The notes under the pieces: generated by a model | The model's database searches: none | What the model was told of the DNA's origin: nothing | Seen by the model: only the letters and a program-made list of their open reading frames with translations | In this document: in pieces, positions 1 through 7,119 of the stretch | Numbering within the stretch: the first letter of the stretch is position 1 | Layout of the letters: each line of letters starts with the position of its first letter | DNA from: Chryseolinea serpens | Lineage (GTDB): Bacteria; Bacteroidota; Bacteroidia; Cytophagales; Cyclobacteriaceae | DNA: 64,000 nt | Assembly: GCF_900129725.1 (NCBI RefSeq) | Contig: NZ_FQWQ01000004.1 | Coordinates: 496,001-560,000, forward strand | Direction of reading: 5' to 3' | Translations under genes and position numbers: made by a program

Positions 1-1
1 G

Positions 2-1423
2 AACATTCGTACCCTTCTGGTCATGCACCCCGCCGTCTACACCAACATCGTGAGCTATCCCAACTCACCGAAGCGTTACCAGGAGCAGTTGAGCTACCTC
101 AACGACTACTGGAAGGATTATTTTACGCCGAATGGCGACGGCGTGGCAGGCATCGTGCCCCACATGCGTGAGATCGAGAAACAATACGCTACACTGTCGG
201 CGGAAGACAAGGTCAAGGCCGATGTGTTCCTGAATGCGGCTCATATTGTGTATTACGATCAGACCTCGCAAGTGGTGGATTTGTTTGGCGACATTCCCTA
301 TTCAGAAGCCGGTATGCTGAACCTTACGGGCGAAACCAAGGCGCCAAAGTTTGATAGTGCAGAGGAGATCTACAATGCACTCCTCGCAGGCTTGAAGGAA
401 TCCGCTGCCTACTTTGCAACGGCCAGCCTCGACCCGCTGGTGGCTTCCTCTTTCGGAAAACAGGATATGTTGTTGCAGGGAAATCTGGATAAATGGGAGC
501 GCTATGCCAACTCGGTCCGTCTCCGTCTGCTGATGCGCATTTCTTTCCAGAATGAACAAAAAGCCAAGACCGATATCCTGGAGATGCTGAACGCACCGGG
601 TGACTATCCGTTGATAGACGAAACCACCAACAACATCTTGCTGTCACCGTTGACGACTTATACCGATTATATGCGCAACGCCGTCACTGAACTGGAGACG
701 CACCTCGCCCCGGAATATCTGATGGAAAATGTTCTCCGGCCGGCCAATGATCCCCGCATCCGTGTGTTGTTTGATAAGAATGTTGACACGAAAACCAAAG
801 TGCCAAACGCAGACTACTATAGCATGCCCGCGAACATTCCTTCCACGGACCAGGAAACCAATATCGCGGCGGGTAAGTATGCCGTTCTCGATTCCACCAC
901 GTTCATGTTCAACACCAAATTCCCCGGCATTGTGATGACCGCCGCCGAAGTGAACTTCATCAGGGCAGAAGCCTTCGAACGCTGGGGAAGCAGCGCGCAA
1001 GCACAGGAGGCCTACGAAAAGGCTGTGAAGCAAGCCGTCGACTTTGTTTTCTACCTCAACACGGTTGGGGCAACCTTCAGAGGCGTGCCTGCAGAAGACG
1101 CACTGACACCCACTGAGGTCTCCGACCTGCTGGCCAGCGCCACCGTGGCCTACGCCGGAACGAGCGACGAGAAACTGGCCAAGATCTGGACCCAAAAATG
1201 GGTGCACTTCGGCTTCATGCAGTCCATTCAGGGCTGGTCGGAAGTGAGAAGGACAAAGTATCCCCAGCTCACGTTTGTGCCCGACACCGGCACACCCGGT
1301 TCGGTAAATCCTCCTTCACGCCTGGTTTATCCCGATGCTGAGAAAGTGTACAACGCCACAAACTACGAGGCGGTGCAAGCCAAAGACACCCGCGATACCA
1401 AAATATTCTGGGACGTACATTAG
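2..1423 (+). CDS. SusD/RagB-like outer-membrane lipoprotein, 5' end outside window
   Basis: The reading frame is open to the left edge, so the signal peptide and N-terminus are missing; the first ATG at 23 is probably internal. The visible 470 or so residues have the helical, TPR-like character of the SusD-like_2 group, with an early DLFGDIPYSEA segment and a late segment around MTAAEVNFIRAEAFERWG, which is the usual C-terminal SusD helix-turn-helix. Family knowledge: SusD-like lipoproteins cap TonB-dependent SusC-like porins and capture glycans or peptides at the cell surface. The SusC partner would be expected upstream, outside the window. A strong intrinsic terminator follows 39 bases after the stop, so this is the last gene of its operon. 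Substrate cannot be inferred. Confidence 0.85.
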   Translation, partial: NIRTLLVMHPAVYTNIVSYPNSPKRYQEQLSYLNDYWKDYFTPNGDGVAGIVPHMREIEKQYATLSAEDKVKADVFLNAAHIVYYDQTSQVVDLFGDIPYSEAGMLNLTGETKAPKFDSAEEIYNALLAGLKESAAYFATASLDPLVASSFGKQDMLLQGNLDKWERYANSVRLRLLMRISFQNEQKAKTDILEMLNAPGDYPLIDETTNNILLSPLTTYTDYMRNAVTELETHLAPEYLMENVLRPANDPRIRVLFDKNVDTKTKVPNADYYSMPANIPSTDQETNIAAGKYAVLDSTTFMFNTKFPGIVMTAAEVNFIRAEAFERWGSSAQAQEAYEKAVKQAVDFVFYLNTVGATFRGVPAEDALTPTEVSDLLASATVAYAGTSDEKLAKIWTQKWVHFGFMQSIQGWSEVRRTKYPQLTFVPDTGTPGSVNPPSRLVYPDAEKVYNATNYEAVQAKDTRDTKIFWDVH

Positions 1424-1461
1424 TTTTTTTTCATATTGTTTGGGTGGGATTATTTCCCGAG

Positions 1462-1490
1462 GAGGTTGCGGAAACGCAGCCTCTTTTTTT
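1462..1490 (+). terminator. Intrinsic terminator after SusD-like gene
   Basis: A 9-bp stem (1462-1470 with 1475-1483, one G-T wobble) closes a GAAA tetraloop and runs directly into seven T residues. It ends transcription of the SusD-like gene before the convergent racemase gene. Confidence 0.9.
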
Positions 1491-1508
1491 ACAGACAAAT
1501 CTGCCACA

Positions 1509-2333
1509 CTATGTCATCGCCTGTTTCACCGCGGCTTCGGCCAGCAATTGAATGGGATGAACAAAACCCACGTCGTCAAGATTTTCTTTTAGCAAGAGCG
1601 GGATCTCTGTGCAGCCGGGGATAATGCCATCCACATTTTGTTTGCACAGCTGAGATACCACCTCGAGGGCGATGGCATGATCTTCCGCAGTGTCGCGCCC
1701 TTCCATGACCCGCATGATGGAGGCATCGAGTTTAAGTTGCAGGGCTTCATCGATCGTCGCGGGGACCAATCCCAGGGCACTAAACTTTTGGATATATACC
1801 ATGGCATTCTTAAATCCCGCTACGCCTACCGTGTGCCATTTCCGTCGCGATACTTCTTCAAGGGTAATGTCGATCATACTCAATACTTTTCTCCCCGAAG
1901 CTTGTTCTATCTCCTTCTGCACAAGGTGCGCGCCGTTGGATGCGATAATAATAAAGTCCACCATCGCGCCAAGCCGCTTGGCAAGCTCCAGCAACTCCGG
2001 ATCGGGTTGGAGCGGGAACACGAGGGCATCCCCCTTCACCACGAATGGCGGGCGCCGGTGATAGGCCACCACCAGGGGAGGGTAGCCGCTGTTGATCTGG
2101 GGTGGGATCAATCTTTGTGAGGCAAGGTGGATCTGCACCTCCAGGTCGAGTGTGGCTTGCGGCCCCAGGCCACCCAATATGCCAATGGTCTTCATGCTGC
2201 TCGCGCGGGTGGTGTCATGTGGTTCAGGTTGATGGGTGAATGAATAGGCGGTCGGCACGGCGAGACAGGCCATGCCCAGTGTGCCGATGAGCTTGCGACG
2301 GCTTATGGTGTTTTGTTTTTCTGTAGTGTTCAT
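1509..2333 (-). CDS. Aspartate/glutamate racemase family protein with Tat-like leader
   Basis: This 274-aa protein carries the Asp/Glu racemase fold signature: the GILGGLGPQAT loop (51-61), an IIIASNGAHL segment (128-137) and GIIPGCTEIPLLL (236-248). In PLP-independent racemases two cysteines act as the base pair. Here Cys241 is present, but the first position is Ser132 (ASN instead of CNT), so ordinary racemisation is doubtful. The N-terminus has an SRRKLIG twin-arginine motif (11-17) and a hydrophobic stretch, which suggests Tat export or a membrane anchor and is unusual for this family. Its ATG overlaps the methyltransferase stop by 4 bp (ATGA), so the two are translationally coupled in one operon with the DoxX-like gene upstream. 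Substrate unknown. Confidence 0.8.
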   Translation of the reverse strand: MNTTEKQNTISRRKLIGTLGMACLAVPTAYSFTHQPEPHDTTRASSMKTIGILGGLGPQATLDLEVQIHLASQRLIPPQINSGYPPLVVAYHRRPPFVVKGDALVFPLQPDPELLELAKRLGAMVDFIIIASNGAHLVQKEIEQASGRKVLSMIDITLEEVSRRKWHTVGVAGFKNAMVYIQKFSALGLVPATIDEALQLKLDASIMRVMEGRDTAEDHAIALEVVSQLCKQNVDGIIPGCTEIPLLLKENLDDVGFVHPIQLLAEAAVKQAMT

Positions 2334-3124
2334 TTTGTTTTCTTTTGAGCGTGAAGGATCAACCGGGGTGAGGTGGCGACGTCGTAATCATTCAATTGAT
2401 AGTCGCCGAACACGGTGAGCAGCGTCAAGCCGTGCGCTTCGAACAAACCTTGAAAATCTTTCAATGCAAGTTTGGCCACCCGTTCGGTGTATTCGAAAGG
2501 TCCGTCTGCTTGCAGGTTGTCGATCACGATCTTTTTATAAAAATGCTTCTTGTCGGCATGCCGGGTGATGTGATAAGCGATGCCATCAATTTCTTTTTCT
2601 TCGCGGGGCACGAGGTGCGCCTCGGAGTAGGCCACGTTCAGGTAGTCCATCACCAATATGCCGCCGGGCTTCAGGGTGTTGGCGATGTTGCGGATCACGT
2701 CGTGGTTCTCTGCGTCGGTGTCGAAGTAGCCAAAGCTGGTGAAGAAGTTGAAGACGTAGTCGAAGTAGTTCATGCCAAAGGGCACGCGCATGTCGTGGCG
2801 GTAGAATTGGAGATTGGTGGTCTCAAATTGTCGCGCCGCCTGGATGCTGGACCCCGCCAGGTCAAGACCGGTAACATTGAATCCTTTCGACGCCAGAAAC
2901 TTTGCATGACGTCCCGCACCACAACCCAGGTCGAGCATACGCGCAGCCGGTTCGGGCTGGAGTTTGTCCAGCAATTCGTCTATAAAGTCTGCGGCTTCCT
3001 TTTGGCTGCGGTGGGCGTAGAGTTGGTGGTAGAACGAAGAGTCGAACCACTTTTTGAACCAGCCTGCCGGCGCAGCGTCGACCTGGTGTGCCAGGTTTTT
3101 CATATATCCCAGGTTGATCTTCAT
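2330..3124 (-). CDS. Class I SAM-dependent methyltransferase
   Basis: The 264-aa protein contains the SAM-binding motif I MLDLGCGAGRHAKFLASKGF near residues 63-82, followed by the acidic motif II GLDLAG, and a later motif around NIANTLKPGGILVMDYLN. This is the Methyltransf_25/11 type of Rossmann fold. The acceptor substrate cannot be told. The gene sits in the middle of a three-gene minus-strand operon: its ATG overlaps the frame-corrected stop of the DoxX-like gene by 4 bp and its stop overlaps the racemase-like ATG by 4 bp. Such tight coupling suggests a shared pathway, but none is recognisable. Confidence 0.88.
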   Translation of the reverse strand: MKINLGYMKNLAHQVDAAPAGWFKKWFDSSFYHQLYAHRSQKEAADFIDELLDKLQPEPAARMLDLGCGAGRHAKFLASKGFNVTGLDLAGSSIQAARQFETTNLQFYRHDMRVPFGMNYFDYVFNFFTSFGYFDTDAENHDVIRNIANTLKPGGILVMDYLNVAYSEAHLVPREEKEIDGIAYHITRHADKKHFYKKIVIDNLQADGPFEYTERVAKLALKDFQGLFEAHGLTLLTVFGDYQLNDYDVATSPRLILHAQKKTK

Positions 3125-3512
3125 TGCGCAGCGTTGGTTAAAGATTTAACATCATCGCTAACACGGGACCTGAAAATGGATGCGTTTCGCACGTACGCGG
3201 CGATCCACACGCCGCTGAGAATAATACCGGGAGCAACGGCACCGTTCCATGCGACAACTCAACCGCCATGGCACCACCAAAATATCCGGTCAGCAGAAGG
3301 AGGCCGATATTCATAGAGCGGTTATAAAGAAAGAATGCCACGAACAACAACTCCGCCACGCCAAGCCAGGGCAGGTAGAGGAGAAGTCCGATTTGTGTAA
3401 AGAGGTCCACTAAAGGTGGAGCAGCAGATAGTTTCATGATCGCCCCACCGCCAATGATCACGGTCATCAGAATGGAAGGGATCCAGGAGAGGATTTTTTT
3501 TCTTTTGTTCAT
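3121..3512 (-). pseudogene. DoxX-like membrane protein, apparent frameshift
   Basis: The uninterrupted reading frame (3138-3512, 124 aa) begins with a basic N-terminus and three hydrophobic segments typical of small DoxX-like proteins, but its last 30 or so residues turn polar and unlike the family. Moving to the neighbouring frame near 3238-3245 gives GIILSGVWIAAYVRNAS, a fourth membrane helix with the usual DoxX-like ending, and a stop at 3121-3123 that overlaps the methyltransferase ATG in ATGA. The restored gene therefore fits both the family and the operon. One missing base explains the break. I infer either a sequencing/assembly indel or a recent pseudogene. A perfect FNR-type box lies upstream. 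Confidence 0.75.
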
Positions 3513-3530
3513 ACTGTTTTATTTTTTGAA

Positions 3531-3574
3531 CAAAAGTATCGGCGCATCACAGCGCCGGCATTGATCTATATCAA
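3531..3574 (-). promoter_or_regulatory. FNR-type box and TAnnTTTG -7 element upstream of the DoxX-like operon
   Basis: Positions 3561-3574 hold TTGATCTATATCAA, a perfect match to the FNR consensus TTGAT-N4-ATCAA. On the minus strand TACTTTTG (3538-3531) matches the Bacteroidota -7 element TAnnTTTG. If transcription starts about four bases after that element, the box centre lies near -41, the class II activator position. No good -33 element is visible, as expected for an activator-dependent promoter. The adjacent Crp/Fnr gene is the obvious candidate regulator. Confidence 0.7.
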
Positions 3575-3593
3575 GATCGAAAGGAGCGAAGGA

Positions 3594-4175
3594 TTAGCGC
3601 TTGCGCGACTGAAGCTTGCGGATGCGGCTGAGGGTTTCCGGTGTAATGCCCAGGTAGCTGGCCAGCATGTGTTGTGGCACGCGCGCGGTAATGGAGGGAT
3701 AGGTCTTTATAAAATCGTCGTAACGCTCTTCGGCCGTGGCGGTGAGGGAATTGATGATGCGGGTGTCTTTGGCCGTGGCGCGCTTTTGGATGCCGGCCTG
3801 GAAGGACTTGGCGTAGCCGGGAACCTTGTCCATCAGCGTGAGATGACCAGTGAGGTCCATGAGCAACACTTCGGAGTCTTCGATGGCATCGATAAAAAAA
3901 CTGGCGGTGGTATCCGGGTTCATCCCCGACTTGTCGCTGACCCACCAATTCTCGGGAGCAAACTGGATGATGTGTTCCTTGCCTTTGTTGTCGATGACAT
4001 AACTCCTTAAAAATCCTTTTGCCACAAAAGCACCCACACGTGCCGCATCGCCCTCCCGCAACAAAAACTCTCCCTTCTTCAAGGTTCTGTGCGTGACCAC
4101 CGCAGCGATCTCGGCTTTGTCGTCATCCGATAAGGGAAAACGTTGTTCCAGGTAGGCGAATAGGGGTTCGTACAT
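3594..4175 (-). CDS. Crp/Fnr family transcriptional regulator
   Basis: This 193-aa protein has a cyclic-nucleotide-binding-type beta-barrel (about 20-115, including KKGEFLLREGD), a dimer helix, and a short C-terminal winged helix (about 145-190). The recognition helix reads TPETLSRIRK; the E-T-x-S-R arrangement is the same as in E. coli FNR and fits binding to TTGAT half-sites. The protein contains no cysteine, so it cannot carry an FNR iron-sulphur cluster, and the ligand is unknown. It is slightly shorter than canonical Crp, as is usual in Bacteroidota. It lies upstream of the DoxX-like operon on the same strand, with the FNR-type box in the 81-base gap between them. Confidence 0.9.
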   Translation of the reverse strand: MYEPLFAYLEQRFPLSDDDKAEIAAVVTHRTLKKGEFLLREGDAARVGAFVAKGFLRSYVIDNKGKEHIIQFAPENWWVSDKSGMNPDTTASFFIDAIEDSEVLLMDLTGHLTLMDKVPGYAKSFQAGIQKRATAKDTRIINSLTATAEERYDDFIKTYPSITARVPQHMLASYLGITPETLSRIRKLQSRKR

Positions 4176-4284
4176 AGTGATGGCTAACGCAGAATATAAG
4201 GTTGTGGTTGGTCAGGGGCGTGCAGGGAAGCCAAAAGCATGTCAACATTTTGTTTACAGTAAAATCATGTCCTTGATGAAAGCG

Positions 4285-4680
4285 TTACTGATGCTGCCAG
4301 CAGCGGCCATTCGACGTGGCGGCGCGTTTGCAGCGTGTGCCGGCTTTGGTCATGGCGGTGCATTGTGTTGCTGTCGTTTCCTCGGTTGCGGTAGAATCCG
4401 TTTTTGTGTCGGAATGGTCTGGAATATCCGCGGCGGGCGATACCTGTCTGTCGGGACGGCAAACGTGGCAAGGAGTATAGCCTCGTTTCAGTGCTTCACT
4501 GAGGGTGATGGGGATCTTGCTGGAATGCAGGTGCACGCACGACCCTTCGTGATATTTCTCGCCCGTTCGCGTGATGAAAACCGACTGCGCGTTGGAACTT
4601 GTGCCAGCGGTCAGGAATAAGAACCAAAGCGTGATGCGGACAAAATGCTTTCCGGATATTTGTACAACGGTGTGATGCAT
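4285..4680 (-). CDS. Secreted small protein with DUF5763-type Cys/His tail
   Basis: I place the start at the ATG at 4680, which gives a signal peptide of about 33 residues ending TSSNAQ; the frame stays open upstream but adds no signal-like sequence. The mature protein has a TRTGEKYHEGSCVHL segment followed by GYTPCHVCRPD, a pattern found in small Cys-containing domains beside nuclease or ComEA-like modules. After a Thr/Ser/Asp-rich linker comes CTAMTKAGTRCKRAATSNG and then a CWQH ending, the Cys-Cys-Cys-His motif of DUF5763, probably a small metal-binding or disulphide unit. Function unknown. Transcribed alone, toward the Crp/Fnr gene. Confidence 0.75.
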   Translation of the reverse strand: MHHTVVQISGKHFVRITLWFLFLTAGTSSNAQSVFITRTGEKYHEGSCVHLHSSKIPITLSEALKRGYTPCHVCRPDRQVSPAADIPDHSDTKTDSTATEETTATQCTAMTKAGTRCKRAATSNGRCWQHQ

Positions 4681-5011
4681 AATCTGCGGATAAAACTTAA
4701 GCATTCTAAGATAATCATAAATCCGGCGAGTCCGCAACCTTTCAAAAGCTTCTGCATCCGACAGGTACATCCGTCAGCTTGGTCTTCCTTTTCGTAGAAT
4801 TCCCCAAGGCTGTACGCGGCAAGTCGTGTGTAAAGTATTTTAAAATAGGAGGGATGCTTTGCTGCGTCATCCGGTTTCGTTCCGTCAACGAGCGGGGTAT
4901 CTATGCTGCAAGCGAAACGACAACCCCTATGAGCTGCCCCGGTTTTAGAGCGAAAATCACAACTATTGATTATCTTGTTGTATTCCTTAATCATCCCAAA
5001 CCAACCCGCAT
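4681..5011. other. Intergenic region without recognised gene
   Basis: About 330 bases between the divergent secreted protein and hydrolase genes. It must hold both promoters, but I see no clear paired -33/-7 element, hairpin or conserved coding segment. Confidence 0.5.
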
Positions 5012-5800
5012 ATGGCAAAAAGACCGGTCGTTTTCATCCACGGGCTTTGGATTCACGCCAGCTCGTGGCAACCCTGGATGGACCTCTTCAAACAACACGG
5101 CTACACTTCCCAGAACCCCGGCTGGCCGGGTGACTCCGACACCGTGAAAGCCTGTCGCGCCAACCCACAGATGATCGCCAACCACGGCGTCACCGGCATT
5201 GCCGACAGCTACGCGAAAGTGATCGCCAAACTTCCCGAGCCCCCCATCGTCATCGGCCATTCTTTCGGGGGACTGCTAGCGCAGGTGATCCTGGGTCGCG
5301 GTCTCGCGGCGGCAGGCATCGCGATAGATCCTGCACCGATGAAAGGCGTGTGGCAATTACCTTTCTCGGCGCTGAGAGCATCGCTCCCGGTGTTGGGCAA
5401 TCCCTTCAACTTTAAGAAAGCAAAGTCGCTCACGTTTGGCCAGTTCACCTACGGCTTCGCCAACGCCGTCCCCGAAAATGAAGCCAAAGAACTTTACGAC
5501 CACTGGACCATTCCCGCTCCGTGCCGTCCGCTCTTCCAGGCCGCTACGGCAAGCTTTGCCGGCAACGAAACGAAAGTAGACACCACGAATACTTCACGCG
5601 GTCCGTTGCTGATCACCGGTGGCGAGAAGGATCATATCGCACCGCCTATACTCGGCCAGGCATCTCTAAAGAAATATCCCGCCACTGTCAAGACCGAGTT
5701 TAAACTGTTCGAGGGGCGAGGGCATTCGCTGATTGTGGATCATGGGTGGAAGGATGTGGCGGAATATTGCCTGGCTTGGCTCAATAAGAACGGCCTTTGA
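5012..5800 (+). CDS. Alpha/beta hydrolase
   Basis: This 262-aa protein has the alpha/beta hydrolase core: HGLWIHASSW near the N-terminus (oxyanion region), the nucleophile elbow GHSFGG at about residues 82-87 (Ser84), a probable acid in GGEKDHIAP (Asp about 212) and the catalytic histidine in GRGHSLIVDHGW near residue 236. There is no signal peptide, so it is probably cytoplasmic. The start is the first ATG after a long open leader. The closest recognisable group is small lipase/esterase-like hydrolases; the substrate is unknown. It is a single-gene unit. Confidence 0.9.
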   Translation: MAKRPVVFIHGLWIHASSWQPWMDLFKQHGYTSQNPGWPGDSDTVKACRANPQMIANHGVTGIADSYAKVIAKLPEPPIVIGHSFGGLLAQVILGRGLAAAGIAIDPAPMKGVWQLPFSALRASLPVLGNPFNFKKAKSLTFGQFTYGFANAVPENEAKELYDHWTIPAPCRPLFQAATASFAGNETKVDTTNTSRGPLLITGGEKDHIAPPILGQASLKKYPATVKTEFKLFEGRGHSLIVDHGWKDVAEYCLAWLNKNGL

Positions 5801-5915
5801 ACTGGTCTGGAATGGGAATCATCCGGGCAATTGAGGCAACATCAATGTATAAAATAAGTTTCTTGCTCTTTCCCTACCTGGATCAAGCATGAGACAACCC
5901 TGATCCTATACGTAG

Positions 5916-6158
5916 TCTGTAATTTCCATTGGCCAAAGGCAATCTGAAATAGAGATTGAATTTTACGAATTAATTGAAGAAATTGGGAGGGAATCCGATG
6001 ATTGGTTCTTTGTGAAGGATTTTGCAAATGTCAGTACGAGATTCCCCGTCCCAAATATTGAGTTGATCCTTGCCCGCAAGGCAAGACAGACCCTTCCACG
6101 TTTAAGACAAGTACTGGCGTTGTTTTTTAATTGGATACTTAAAACTGAAGGGCTATGA
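5916..6158 (+). pseudogene. C-terminal remnant of an unrecognised gene upstream of cassette 1
   Basis: About 80 codons stay open from 5916 and end at a TGA (6156-6158) that overlaps the ATG of the following 128-aa gene in ATGA. The translation (for example DDWFFVKDFANVSTRFPVP and LARKARQTLPRLRQVLALF) looks like genuine protein, but there is no plausible start and an in-frame stop lies just upstream. The last third of this DNA is repeated, with disruptions, upstream of cassette 3. I infer the tail of a gene once translationally coupled to the 128-aa gene. Family not recognised. Confidence 0.45.
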
Positions 6159-6165
6159 AACATAA
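6089..6165 (+). repeat. Cassette leader repeat, copy 1
   Basis: This stretch, from GACCCTTCCACGTTTAAGA to just past the start codon of the 128-aa gene, is nearly identical to 15486-15559 in front of the third paralogue. The last part also resembles 12077-12100 in front of the second. In this copy it is still open coding sequence of the upstream remnant. Confidence 0.75.
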
Positions 6166-6541
6166 CAGTACAAAGATGCTACCATCAGGTGAAAGCGATT
6201 TTTTGCAGGACGATCCGCTGGGCAAGCACATCAAGAAGATACAATCTTTCAGTGATTTGGAGGAAGACGAAGACTTAATGCCGGTGGCGCAACGAGAGAT
6301 TGCCTGTGCCATCGCCGCGTTGACGGCCATCTACGAAAAAACAAAACGGCTACCCTATTTTGTCGCGCCCACACGAAGTGGAGGGGTAGGTCTAGAATAC
6401 CAGGTAGTCGGTATCGAGGCATACTTTCATTTTGATATTGACGGTTCGATTCAATTTTCTGCTATCGGTGATGGAAAACTGCTAAACAAGACAAGGTTTA
6501 CAAATCCAGCCGAAGCTTCAACCTTGATAGCCCATCTTTAG
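6155..6541 (+). CDS. 128-aa cassette protein, paralogue 1 of 3
   Basis: This 128-aa cytoplasmic protein is clearly homologous along its length to the products of 12096-12482 and 15549-15935. Shared blocks are LEEDEDxxPVAQREI (about 36-50), a helix ending near Tyr60, TRSGGVGLEY (about 73-82) and an FDxDG-type turn (about 93-97). Small proteins with a PTxxGGxxLEW-like strand often occur as the first gene of two-gene modules of unknown function; I infer an antitoxin- or immunity-like role but no biochemical activity. The start overlaps the stop of an upstream coding remnant. A truncated partner gene follows after 20 bases. Confidence 0.8.
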   Translation: MKHNSTKMLPSGESDFLQDDPLGKHIKKIQSFSDLEEDEDLMPVAQREIACAIAALTAIYEKTKRLPYFVAPTRSGGVGLEYQVVGIEAYFHFDIDGSIQFSAIGDGKLLNKTRFTNPAEASTLIAHL

Positions 6542-6561
6542 CCATATTGAACGTTGTTGGC

Positions 6562-7119
6562 ATGAAGTATAAAACTGGAGATAGAGTACCGAACGGCGAA
6601 GCTATGGTTCGGCGAATCAAAAGGGAGTGGATCAAAGAGAATCGAACCATTTCCCGCGAAGCTTTTCGCCCACGGAAGGATCGCAACGGCCAATTTGAAG
6701 ATGGCGTTTCTGTGGATATTAAGTCATGTTTAACCGAACCCATTGGTCATGACTATTGGAGCAACAAAAGGAAAATGGCCACGGCGGAATTTCTTTCGGA
6801 TGTCATAAATGCATGCCCGCCTTACGTTATCCTATACGATGGACGATCGCCATCTCACTGTATCATAGCCGGGGATATGGTTGCTTTGGATGACGATCCG
6901 GATACCCTTGCCAGAATAGCGGCAAGTGCAATATTGATCCATAATCCGTTTACCCAGAATCGTCGAATGTCGACTTTTAAGTTTCATTCATCTTTTAATG
7001 ACTTTGTCGGATTTGCCAAAGCAGCTTTAACGGCTTGCGCACCTACAGTTAACCCCGTCACCAAAAGAACCAAGATTCCGGTGCCTGCGAAATGCCACCA
7101 CGTCAATTCTATCTTATAA
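6562..7119 (+). CDS. Cassette 1 partner protein, 3' truncated
   Basis: The ATG at 6562 begins MKYKTGDRVP; an RRIKREW helix and AFRPRKDRNG followed by FEDGVSVDI resemble the second gene of widespread uncharacterised two-gene modules (an F-R-P-R...DG-hydrophobic-S-V pattern). I recognise no enzymatic motif. The frame is good protein to about position 6983, then runs about 45 codons antisense through the 3' end of the convergent permease gene. That tail is almost certainly not original, so the native C-terminus has been lost at the junction. The same MKYK start recurs at 15959 after paralogue 3. Confidence 0.6.
   Translation: MKYKTGDRVPNGEAMVRRIKREWIKENRTISREAFRPRKDRNGQFEDGVSVDIKSCLTEPIGHDYWSNKRKMATAEFLSDVINACPPYVILYDGRSPSHCIIAGDMVALDDDPDTLARIAASAILIHNPFTQNRRMSTFKFHSSFNDFVGFAKAALTACAPTVNPVTKRTKIPVPAKCHHVNSIL

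Noticed and set aside
4177-4620. 147-codon Cys/Gly-rich plus-strand frame
   Set aside because: It is antisense to the secreted DUF5763-type gene, which has a signal peptide and a conserved Cys/His tail.
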